5,556 nt of DNA from the NCBI GenBank assembly GCA_017999015.1, contig JAGOBZ010000095.1, forward strand, positions 4,261 through 9,816. The letters run 5' to 3'. Position numbers and translations under genes: made by a program. Below are positions 1 through 5,529 of this stretch, in pieces (the first letter of the stretch is position 1; each line of letters opens with the position of its first letter). The stretch is from Kiritimatiellia bacterium. GTDB lineage: Bacteria; Verrucomicrobiota; Kiritimatiellia; RFP12; UBA1067. The notes under the pieces were generated by a model. It worked only from the letters and a program-made list of their open reading frames with translations. It did not search any database and was not told where the DNA came from.

Positions 1-48
1 CGGGGCCGCGTCGAAGAGGTGCCGACAGTATGGACAGCGGTAGCGCAT
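1..48 (-). CDS. Zinc-ribbon protein, N-terminus only (runs off window)
   Basis: The minus strand from an ATG at 48-46 reads MRYRCPYCRHLFDAAP, open to the window edge. A basic/aromatic start followed at once by Cys-Pro-Tyr-Cys is the usual opening of bacterial zinc-ribbon domains, where the first CxxC knuckle sits at residues 5-8 and a second lies downstream, here outside the window. The function of the full protein cannot be told; many such proteins carry membrane, FHA or other domains after the ribbon. There is no Shine-Dalgarno sequence: the bases before the ATG are a pure pyrimidine run on this strand (complement of 49-99). The gene is co-directional with hisI, 232 bases downstream of its stop. 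The call rests on 16 codons, so it could still be chance. Confidence 0.55.
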   Translation of the reverse strand, partial: MRYRCPYCRHLFDAAP

Positions 49-99
49 GGGGGAAAGGAGGAAGGAGAAGGGAAGAGGGAAGAAGGAGAAGGGGAGGAA
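49..99. repeat. Unbroken 51-base polypurine/polypyrimidine tract
   Basis: Every base from 49 to 99 on the plus strand is A or G, built from irregular GGAAG, GGAGAA and GAGGGAA words. The minus strand is therefore pure C/T and abuts the ATG of the partial zinc-ribbon gene. The tract contains plus-strand AGGAGG-like strings, but no credible plus-strand gene follows. Confidence 0.85.
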
Positions 100-191
100 C
101 TTTCAACGCTCAACGTTCAACGCTCAACGCTCAAGTATGGGGGCTGGGAGGAACTTTCAACGCTCAACGTTCAACGCTCAAGTATGGGGGC
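92..191. repeat. Nested direct repeat: two copies containing CAACGYT heptamers
   Basis: Copy 1 is 92-144 and copy 2 is 146-191. Both begin GGGAGGAACTTT, continue with tandem 7-mers, and end CAAGTATGGGGGC. Copy 1 has four units (CAACGCT, CAACGTT, CAACGCT, CAACGCT) and copy 2 has three. The 7-base length difference (53 against 46) is exactly one unit. This is non-coding: frames through it only give repetitive peptides such as FNAQRSTLNAQ. Confidence 0.9.
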
Positions 192-215
192 AGGGATGTT
201 CTGGCGTCTTTGAGC

Positions 216-231
216 CTCTGCGTCTCTGCGT
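216..231. repeat. Two tandem CTCTGCGT octamers
   Basis: CTCTGCGT occurs at 216-223 and 224-231 with no gap. It is framed by TCTTT (208-212) and AAAGA (233-237), which could pair. It lies in the spacer downstream of hisI. Confidence 0.75.
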
Positions 232-235
232 TAAA

Positions 236-263
236 GAACCAGAAACCGGAAACCAGGAACCAG
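236..263. repeat. GAAACC/GAACC word array
   Basis: Successive units GAACCA, GAAACCG, GAAACCAG and GAACCAG fill 236-263, a period of 6-8 bases. It lies between the CTCTGCGT pair and the hisI stop and has no coding potential. Confidence 0.75.
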
Positions 264-280
264 CCCCCCTCCCTCCCGTC

Positions 281-694
281 TCAGGCGTCCAGGTTGGTGA
301 GGGCGAGCGTGTCCATGTCGATGCGGCGGTAGTAGCAGTTGCGCGGCTCGCCGCTCTGATTCTTGGTGTGGCAGATGCCGCCGCGGCGCGGGCGCACGAT
401 GTAGAGCAGCGAGTTCTGCTCGCAGTTGACGCGCGCCTCGAGCAGGTCGAAGGTCTCGCCGGAGGTCTTGCCTTTTTCCCACAGGACGTTGCGCGAGGTA
501 CTCCAGAGAATCAGCGTGCGCTCGGCAAACGCCTTCTTCATGGCCAACTCGTTGGTGTAGGCGACCAGAATCACCTCGCGGGTGTCGGCATGCTGCACGG
601 CCACCGGGATCGCGTCTTTGCAGACTTCGGCGATCTTGGCGATCTTGGCGAAGTCCAGCGTCAGGGTGTTGCCCTCTTCAAGTTCTTTGCTCAT
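281..694 (-). CDS. hisI: Phosphoribosyl-AMP cyclohydrolase (HisI), variant metal site
   Basis: This 137-residue, single-domain cytosolic protein belongs to the HisI family, which opens the purine ring of phosphoribosyl-AMP in the third step of histidine synthesis. Supporting landmarks are LDF near residue 13, IPVAVQ at 29-34, the core TSRNVLWEKGKTSG at 66-79 (family SRSRxxLWxKGxxSG), and GICHT at 106-110. The usual length is about 110-140. There is no fused HisE domain. The start at 694 is preceded by AAAAGGT with 7 bases of spacing; an upstream ATG at 698 is closed by TGA at once. It is odd in two ways. The canonical DCDxD metal motif reads NCEQN (90-94), and the two later Cys (108, 120) are separated by 11 residues rather than 6 because of a 5-residue insertion. 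All three zinc-type cysteines (91, 108, 120) remain. Family membership is secure; the exact activity is less so. Confidence 0.88.
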   Translation of the reverse strand: MSKELEEGNTLTLDFAKIAKIAEVCKDAIPVAVQHADTREVILVAYTNELAMKKAFAERTLILWSTSRNVLWEKGKTSGETFDLLEARVNCEQNSLLYIVRPRRGGICHTKNQSGEPRNCYYRRIDMDTLALTNLDA

Positions 695-700
695 CGCATT

Positions 701-707
701 ACCTTTT
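701..707 (-). promoter_or_regulatory. Ribosome binding site of hisI
   Basis: The minus strand reads AAAAGGT followed by 7 bases (AATGCG plus flanking base) before the ATG at 694. This supports the 694 start over the out-of-frame ATG at 698, which is followed by CGA and TGA. Confidence 0.6.
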
Positions 708-727
708 TTTATCGTAAGCCTGATAGC

Positions 728-754
728 CAGGATTACAGGATCTACAGGATCGGG
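728..754. repeat. CAGGAT word array between the kinase gene and hisI
   Basis: Units CAGGATTA (728-735), CAGGATCTA (736-744) and CAGGATCGGG (745-754) give a period of 8-9 bases. The array sits in the 106-base spacer between the kinase stop and the hisI start. No clear terminator or promoter is seen in that spacer; GCAGG/CCTGC at 784-799 could form a 5-bp hairpin but has no U-run. Confidence 0.8.
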
Positions 755-800
755 AGTGTGTGTCCGCCATCATGCCGGCGTGTGCAGGATGTGGCCTGCG

Positions 801-2465
801 TCAATAGCTCAGTTGGCTGCCGCCGATGTATTCACGCAGAATGGAGTCGCCGGGGACGACCTCCGGCGCGAGGGATGAGAAGTTGTGCAGGAAGCCGGAG
901 AGGCGGCGCGCCTCGATGTAGGCTTCGTCCCACGGCTTGATCTGGTTGAGCAGCGGCGCGGCGAGCGGCTTCAACACGGCCAGCTCATAGTCGAGGGCGG
1001 AGTTGAACACGGCGTCGGCGAGATGCTGGAAGGGATAGATCCAGCGCTTTTCGCCGCGCGCGATGGAGGGCCACATGCGCAGGGTGTCGATCGCGGGGCG
1101 GTTGCGGAACTGGTGGTCGCGCACCATGCGCCGGATGATGCGGGTGTCGGTGGTGGAGATGCGCGTGCTGCTGTCGACGCCGAGCTGCGTCAGGGCGTTG
1201 ATGTAGATCAGGAACTTCTGCGCGCGCGGCACGTCGGCGGTCAACTGCGGATTGAGGCTGTGGATGCCCTCCATGACGATGATGCCGTTTTCGGGCAGGC
1301 GCGTGGCGGCGGGCTGGTCGTAGCCCTCTTTTTTCTTGAAGTCGAAGGCGCGCAGATGGACCTCTTCGCCGGCCATCAGGCGCAGCAGGTCGCTGTTGAG
1401 GCGCGGCAGGTCCATGGACTCGATGTGCTCGTAGTCGAGGTTGCCGGCCGCGTCGCGCGGGTTGCGGGCGTCGCCCACGAAGTAGTTGTCGGTGGAGATC
1501 AGGATGGGGCGGTAGCCGTTGACGCGCAGGTGGGTGACGAGCCGTTTGGAGAAGGTGGTCTTGCCGGCCGAAGAGGGGCCGGCGACCAGAACCAGGCGTA
1601 CGTCCGGCGCGCGCTGCGTGACGGCGTCGGCGATGCGGGCGAGCTTCTTGTCGTGCAGCGCCTCGACGGTGTGCACGAAGTCGTCGGCGCGCTTCTCAAG
1701 CACCGCCTGGTTGAGTTGGCCGACGGTGGTGATGCCGACGATCTTGCCCCACGCGATGTGTTCCTGATAGACCGTGAAGAGGTGTTCGTAGGGCGGCAGC
1801 GGCGGCAGCTCGCGCGGGTGCGAGGAGGTCGGCACATTGAGCACGAAGCCGCTGCTGTGGGGGATCAGGTCGAACAGCTCCAGCAGGCCGGTGCGCGGCA
1901 CCAGCGGCTCCTGGCTCAGCTCGAAGAACGAGCCGCACTGCGCCAGGCAGACGATCGGCGGGTTGCGGTGCGCGAGCAGGTGCAGCTTGTCGGTCTGTCC
2001 GGACTGGCTGAAGAGGCGGGTCGCAGCCTCGTAGGAGACCGTGACCGGCGAGATGGCGAGGTCCTGGCGGACGGTCTCCAGCATGGCCGTCTTGAGGCGT
2101 TTGACATCGTTGTCGAGCGCGGCGGGCGAGAGGTCGGGCCACTGCACGGTGCAGTAGAGGCCGGCGCCGACCGAGTTGCGCACGCGGCATTCGAGGCCGG
2201 GGTAGAGTTCGTGGACGGTCTTGGCCAGAAGGAAGCAGAGCGAGGTGCGGTAGATATCCCAGCCGTGGGGGTTCTGGATGGTGAGCGGCGCGAGCTCCGC
2301 GTCGGCGACCAGCGGCATGAAGAGCGGGAGCACCATGTTGTTGGCGATCGCGCCCAGGACGGGGAACCCGTCGCCGTTGACCGAGGGCAGCAGGTCGCTG
2401 ATGCGCGTGCCGGTCGAGACCACGGCCGGGGGCTGTCCGTTGACGGTTACGGTGATGGCGTGCAT
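801..2465 (-). CDS. Nucleoside kinase, TGS/ThrRS-like N-terminus plus uridine-kinase domain
   Basis: This 554-residue protein is predicted to phosphorylate a nucleoside such as uridine with ATP in the cytosol. Residues 1-60 resemble a TGS domain (TVTVNGQPP at the start). Residues 70-140 resemble the ThrRS editing-domain fold, but in TSLCFLLAKTVHELYP (74-89) Thr74 and Phe78 stand where ThrRS has its HxxxH histidines, so editing is not expected. The kinase domain starts near 288: P-loop GPSSAGKT 296-303, STDNYF 324-329, NLDYEHIESMDLP 341-353, VMEGIHSLNP 397-406, and an Arg-rich lid RIIRRMVRD 442-450. About 550 residues is usual for this composite family. I chose the ATG at 2465 rather than one at 2507 because AAGGAG lies 7 bases upstream. 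It overlaps the methyltransferase end by 19 bases, suggesting translational coupling. The substrate cannot be read from sequence; a phosphoribulokinase-like role is an alternative. Confidence 0.88.
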   Translation of the reverse strand: MHAITVTVNGQPPAVVSTGTRISDLLPSVNGDGFPVLGAIANNMVLPLFMPLVADAELAPLTIQNPHGWDIYRTSLCFLLAKTVHELYPGLECRVRNSVGAGLYCTVQWPDLSPAALDNDVKRLKTAMLETVRQDLAISPVTVSYEAATRLFSQSGQTDKLHLLAHRNPPIVCLAQCGSFFELSQEPLVPRTGLLELFDLIPHSSGFVLNVPTSSHPRELPPLPPYEHLFTVYQEHIAWGKIVGITTVGQLNQAVLEKRADDFVHTVEALHDKKLARIADAVTQRAPDVRLVLVAGPSSAGKTTFSKRLVTHLRVNGYRPILISTDNYFVGDARNPRDAAGNLDYEHIESMDLPRLNSDLLRLMAGEEVHLRAFDFKKKEGYDQPAATRLPENGIIVMEGIHSLNPQLTADVPRAQKFLIYINALTQLGVDSSTRISTTDTRIIRRMVRDHQFRNRPAIDTLRMWPSIARGEKRWIYPFQHLADAVFNSALDYELAVLKPLAAPLLNQIKPWDEAYIEARRLSGFLHNFSSLAPEVVPGDSILREYIGGSQLSY

Positions 2466-3754
2466 GACGCTTCTCCTTCGTAGAGGTCGAAGACCACCAG
2501 GCGGCATTCGATGGGGCCGTTGTAGAACGTGATGCGGCGCGAGGAGCGCAGGCCGACGCGGCGCGACAGCTCCATGTTGCCGGTGAAGACGCAGCCGGTG
2601 TAGCCGGCCCCCTTCTGTTTGAGGAAATCGCCGATGCGGCTGTAGAGCGCGTCGAGGGGTTCACCGGTGCCCGGCTCGGCAGCGGGGGCGGCGGCGTCAT
2701 CCGCCGCGATATCCGTCGCCAGATCGGCGGCGACAACGCCGGCGGCCAGGCGTTCGCCGTAGGGCGGGTTCATGAAGATCACGCCGGGCGGCGGCGGCAA
2801 GCGCGTGGCCGCGAAGTCGCAGGTGCCGAAGGTGATGTACTCAGAGACACCGGCGGCGATGGCGTTGAGGTGGGCGGTTTCGACGACCTCTTCGGAGACG
2901 TCGGTGGCGAGGATCGGCGGCAGTCCCTCGCGGCGTTCTTGTTCGCGCGCGACGGCGACTTTGTCTTTCCAGATCTGTTCGGGCGTGGCGCCGAAGCGCG
3001 GGCGCACGCTGATGCCGGCCTTCTCGCCGGGGATCATCTGGCGGTAGCCTTTGATCGCCATGAAGCCGAAGTGGCTTTTAAAGCTGCCCGGGGCGCGGTT
3101 GAGCGCGTAGAGCGCCGCCTCGATGGCCGGCGTGCCGCTGCCGCACATCGGCACGACAAACGGCGAGGCGGCGTCCCAGCCGGTGGCCAGCACACAGCCG
3201 GCGGCGAGGGTTTCCTGCATCGGCGCGGCGCCCGGGATCTTGCGGTAGCCGCGCTTGGAGAGCGGCTCGCCGGTGGTGTCGAGGTAGACGATCAGTTCGT
3301 CGTTCATCCAGTAGACGAATACGGCGGCGCCATACGACTCGCGGCCGGAATCGGGGCGGCCGCCGCACTTGTCGCGGATGCGGTCGACGATCGCGTCTTT
3401 GGTGGTGAGCGACGGCATACGGGTGTCGCGCACGGTTTCATTGCGCACCACGCTGTTCACCATGAAATACCCGTCGGCATCGATCAGGTTCTCCCAGTCG
3501 ATCGAATAGACGTCGTTGTAGAGGTAGCGCAGGTTGCCGCAGGTGGTCCGCAGCAGCGGCACCAGCACGCGGTGGGCGGTGCGCAACTGGAGGTTGAGGG
3601 TCATCATGTCGCGCATGCCGCCGCGCACCACCACCGTGTTCTCGGTGGAGTCGACGATCGCGTACCCGAGGCGCATCAGCTCGGTGGCCGTGAGCGGCGC
3701 GAGACCGCGCGCGCAGGAGACGATCAGGGGATAGGTGTCTTTCCAGATATTCAT
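2447..3754 (-). CDS. THUMP-domain RNA methyltransferase, RlmL/YpsC type
   Basis: This 435-residue protein is related to the guanine-N2 23S rRNA methyltransferase RlmL and Bacillus YpsC, often mislabelled as N6-adenine DNA methylases. Order: N-terminal ferredoxin-like and THUMP region (about 1-165, target RNA binding), DTTGEPLSKRGYRK at 159-172 (a family signature), SAM motif I PMCGSGTPAIEAA at 202-214, acidic loop ATDVSEE 283-289, and catalytic MNPPYGER at 328-335. The family is usually about 370-390 residues; the excess is largely an Ala/Pro/Asp-rich insertion at about 338-367 after NPPYGER. Val201 replaces the Asp that commonly precedes PxCGSGT. The ATG at 3754 has a weak AAGG about 7 bases upstream. 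The gene begins 164 bases after the oxidoreductase stop and its 3' end overlaps the kinase gene. The family is firm; the modified base is inferred. Confidence 0.87.
   Translation of the reverse strand: MNIWKDTYPLIVSCARGLAPLTATELMRLGYAIVDSTENTVVVRGGMRDMMTLNLQLRTAHRVLVPLLRTTCGNLRYLYNDVYSIDWENLIDADGYFMVNSVVRNETVRDTRMPSLTTKDAIVDRIRDKCGGRPDSGRESYGAAVFVYWMNDELIVYLDTTGEPLSKRGYRKIPGAAPMQETLAAGCVLATGWDAASPFVVPMCGSGTPAIEAALYALNRAPGSFKSHFGFMAIKGYRQMIPGEKAGISVRPRFGATPEQIWKDKVAVAREQERREGLPPILATDVSEEVVETAHLNAIAAGVSEYITFGTCDFAATRLPPPPGVIFMNPPYGERLAAGVVAADLATDIAADDAAAPAAEPGTGEPLDALYSRIGDFLKQKGAGYTGCVFTGNMELSRRVGLRSSRRITFYNGPIECRLVVFDLYEGEASCTPSP
2473..2478 (-). promoter_or_regulatory. Ribosome binding site of the kinase gene
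   Basis: AAGGAG on the minus strand, 7 bases before the ATG at 2465, lies inside the last codons of the methyltransferase gene. It decides the kinase start in favour of MHAITVTVNG over the longer open frame beginning at 2507. Confidence 0.8.
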
Positions 3755-3819
3755 ATAGAAGCCTTGCCAGTCCCCGTTTGTACCTTAACCGGCCCACAAT
3801 GCCAATAAAAAACAGATCC

Positions 3820-3890
3820 CGCACAAAGAACCACAAGGGTCACAAAGATTCCTGGTTCGGAGGTCTTCGTGGCCTTCGTGGCTTCGTGCG
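3820..3890 (-). repeat. Long imperfect inverted repeat, stem-loop in minus-strand RNA
   Basis: Arms at 3820-3848 and 3864-3890 (29 and 27 bases) flank a 15-base loop. Aligned as complements, they differ by one 2-base bulge, two A-C type mismatches, and three positions that are G-U wobbles when read as minus-strand RNA but A-C clashes on the plus strand. Each arm is a word array: CACAAAG/CACAAGG on one side, CTTCGTGG on the other. A T6 run on the minus strand (complement of 3807-3812) follows about 7 bases later, so the element may help end oxidoreductase transcription. The gap to the T-run is longer than in a standard terminator. Confidence 0.7.
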
Positions 3891-3900
3891 AGAACGCGGT

Positions 3901-3918
3901 CGGAGGACGCTGCCTCCG
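3901..3918 (-). terminator. GC hairpin directly after the oxidoreductase stop codon
   Basis: The minus strand reads CGGAGG, loop CAGCGT, CCTCCG immediately after the TAA at 3921-3919. This is a perfect 6-bp GC-rich stem. No U-run follows, so it is not a classical intrinsic terminator. It could be a 3'-end stabiliser or work with the larger stem-loop just beyond. Confidence 0.45.
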
Positions 3919-5313
3919 TTAGAACTCCCAGCCGGGGCGGATGTAGGGTTTCACCAGCGCGTTGGCCGCCGGGTTGTTGACGAACTGCTGTTTACGGCTG
4001 CTCCACTCCAGTTTGCCGGGGATCTGCTGCGCGATGCAGCCGACCAGCATGCCTTCCAGCATCGGCACCGAGTGGTCCACATCGGAGGCGCAGACGTCGT
4101 TGCCTTTGCAGGCCTCGACGAACTCGATGTACTGGCCGTTGGTGTTGGGGCGGAACTTGGCCGGGATCACGTCCTCGCGCAGCGCGTCGTGCTTGGACAT
4201 CGACTTCATCTTCTCCTCGTCGTTGAAGGCGATGTAGCCGTCCGCACCGTAATCGTTGGTGCTGCAGACCATGCCCTTGCTGCCGATGATCAGGCAGCCG
4301 GTGTTCGGCACCTGGCCCAGCGTCGCGACGACTTTGGGCATGATCTCCGCCGACGGCTTGAGGTTGCCGTCATACCAGTAGAGCGTCACCGCCGGCTTGA
4401 AGCCGCGGGCGGCGTAGACCATCTTGACGATGCTCTTGCTGGGATACGTGTCGTTGGTCTTGCCTTCGATCTGGATGCACTCGGCGGAGAGCACCTTGCC
4501 CAACTGCAGGCCGCGGAACGGCAGGTTCATCGTGTGGCAGGCCATGTCGCCGAACGCGCCGGTGCCGAAATCGTAGTAGCCGCGCCACTTGAAGGTGTGG
4601 TAGGTGCCGTTCTTGTAGGGACGGAACGGCGCGGTGCCCAGCCAGCTTTCCCAGTCCAGCGTCGCCGGCACCGGGTCGGAGCCCTCGGGACGGGCGATGC
4701 CCTGCGGCCAGATCGGGCGGTTGGTCCACACGTGTACCTCGGTCACGTCGCCGAGAACGCCGGACTGCAGCAGCTCGGCATTACGGCGCAGGCCGTTGTT
4801 GGCGCTGCCCTGGTTGCCCATCTGCGTGACCACGCGGCTCGCGTCGGCGACCTGCTTGAAATACTGCGCCTCCCAGATTGTGCGCACCAGCGGCTTCTGC
4901 ACATACACGTGGCAGCCCTGCTTCATCGCGCGGATCGCGGCGGGCGCATGCATGTGGTCCGGCGTCGAGACCGTGACCGCGTCGAGATTCTTGCACTCGT
5001 CCAGCATCTTGCGGAAATCGCTGTAGCACTTCACCTGCGACGGATTCTTGCCCTTCTTCTCGATCTCGGCGAGCGCCTTATCGATCGGGGCGCGGTCCAC
5101 GTCGCACAGCGCCACGATGTTCTCGCCGTGCTCAAACATCGGCATCCAGTCGCTCCACCCCTTGCCGCCGACGCCGATCACGCCGATGTTCAGCTTTTCG
5201 CCCGGCTTGGCGAACGAGCGCGCGGGCCGCGACGAGAAGCATCCCCCCGCTGACATGGCTCCGACCGCACAAGCGCTGCCTTTGACGAAATCGCGACGAT
5301 TGAACTGCATCAT
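3919..5313 (-). CDS. Tat-exported Gfo/Idh/MocA-family NAD(P)-dependent oxidoreductase
   Basis: This 464-residue protein probably oxidises or reduces a sugar, polyol or sugar derivative outside the cytoplasmic membrane. The N-terminus has a twin-arginine signal (NRRDFVKG, 5-12), a short hydrophobic stretch, and SAGGC at 21-25, which could be a lipobox giving a lipoprotein with Cys25. The Rossmann domain starts at LNIGVIGVGGKG (41-52), with LCDVD at 69-73 and STPDHMHAP at 116-124. VQKPL at 138-142 is the family's EKP motif with Gln for Glu. GDMACHTMN at 255-263 holds the likely active-site His260. About 430-470 residues is typical of the Tat-bearing subgroup, which is abundant in Planctomycetes and Verrucomicrobia. 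Two adjacent ATGs (5313, 5310) compete; AAGGA at 5316-5320 lies 5 bases from the second and only 2 from the first. It has its own promoter upstream. The substrate is unknown; no glycosidase or transporter is beside it. Confidence 0.9.
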   Translation of the reverse strand: MMQFNRRDFVKGSACAVGAMSAGGCFSSRPARSFAKPGEKLNIGVIGVGGKGWSDWMPMFEHGENIVALCDVDRAPIDKALAEIEKKGKNPSQVKCYSDFRKMLDECKNLDAVTVSTPDHMHAPAAIRAMKQGCHVYVQKPLVRTIWEAQYFKQVADASRVVTQMGNQGSANNGLRRNAELLQSGVLGDVTEVHVWTNRPIWPQGIARPEGSDPVPATLDWESWLGTAPFRPYKNGTYHTFKWRGYYDFGTGAFGDMACHTMNLPFRGLQLGKVLSAECIQIEGKTNDTYPSKSIVKMVYAARGFKPAVTLYWYDGNLKPSAEIMPKVVATLGQVPNTGCLIIGSKGMVCSTNDYGADGYIAFNDEEKMKSMSKHDALREDVIPAKFRPNTNGQYIEFVEACKGNDVCASDVDHSVPMLEGMLVGCIAQQIPGKLEWSSRKQQFVNNPAANALVKPYIRPGWEF

Positions 5314-5399
5314 GATCCTTTTTCCTCTCTGATGTTTCCCCCGGTTGCGCGTTTTTACAGCCGGAAAATGCGTGTTAAAAAAATCAGAAAACGTTGTCT

Positions 5400-5428
5400 A
5401 TTATAAGGAAACCAGAAACAGGGTTCAA
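5400..5428 (-). promoter_or_regulatory. Sigma70-type promoter for the oxidoreductase gene
   Basis: On the minus strand, TTGAAC (5428-5423) and TATAAT (5405-5400) are separated by 17 bases. The -10 is a perfect consensus and the -35 matches 4 of 6. The expected start near 5393 gives an 80-base leader. That leader has a loosely paired TTTCCGG/CCGGGGGAAA segment and AT-rich stretches. Confidence 0.75.
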
Positions 5429-5450
5429 CCGCTAGTTTTGGGCAGGGAGC

Positions 5451-5469
5451 GATTCAACTTTGTTGAATC
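5451..5469. promoter_or_regulatory. Perfect palindrome upstream of the promoter, possible operator
   Basis: GATTCAAC (5451-5458), TTT, GTTGAATC (5462-5469): 8-bp arms with a 3-base centre, 22 bases upstream of the -35. The half-site core TTCAAC recurs at 5424-5429, overlapping the -35 box. The spacing suits a transcription-factor site. The palindrome has no U-run, so a terminator is less likely. Confidence 0.5.
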
Positions 5470-5482
5470 CGCCCCCGAAGGA

Positions 5483-5510
5483 GGAGTTAGGAGTTAGGAT
5501 TTAGGAGTTT
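5483..5510. repeat. Four tandem GGAGTTA-type heptamers
   Basis: GGAGTTA (5483-5489), GGAGTTA (5490-5496), GGATTTA (5497-5503) and GGAGTTT (5504-5510) keep an exact 7-base period with only small changes in the last two units. The array lies in the non-coding region upstream of the oxidoreductase promoter. Confidence 0.85.
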
Positions 5511-5515
5511 TAATA

Positions 5516-5529
5516 CCTTGGAGACAAGG
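5516..5529. other. Small hairpin with GAGA loop
   Basis: CCTTG (5516-5520), GAGA, CAAGG (5525-5529) forms a 5-bp stem closed by a GNRA-type loop if read on the plus strand. Flanking TAA (5511-5513) and TTA (5533-5535) could add three pairs beyond an internal loop. No gene is seen from here to the window end. The role is unknown and chance is possible. Confidence 0.35.

Noticed and set aside
92..263. CRISPR array
   Set aside because: The repeats are 7-8 base words or two adjacent 46-53 base blocks with no unique spacers, and no cas gene is present.
784..799. Terminator after the kinase gene (GCAGG/CCTGC hairpin)
   Set aside because: Only five base pairs and no U-run; too weak to claim that hisI is transcriptionally separate.
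47..940. Plus-strand open frame of 297 codons across the repeats and antisense to hisI
   Set aside because: The first part translates the heptamer repeat and word arrays; the rest is antisense to hisI and the kinase end. No domain is visible.
885..2483. 532-codon open frame on the plus strand opposite the kinase gene
   Set aside because: Its Val/Ala/Gly/Arg/Asp-rich sequence has no motifs and mirrors the high-GC codons of the kinase gene, which has clear motifs and a ribosome site.
2447..3754. DNA adenine methylase of a restriction system
   Set aside because: NPPY alone would allow it, but the THUMP region, the SKRGYR signature and the absence of any restriction gene point to an RNA methyltransferase.
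3755..3818. Separate promoter for the methyltransferase gene
   Set aside because: AT-rich stretches such as TTTATT exist, but no -35/-10 pair with good spacing could be supported.
3778..5253. 491-codon open frame on the plus strand opposite the oxidoreductase
   Set aside because: Antisense shadow of a well-supported gene; low-complexity composition, and its start runs through the stem-loop repeat.
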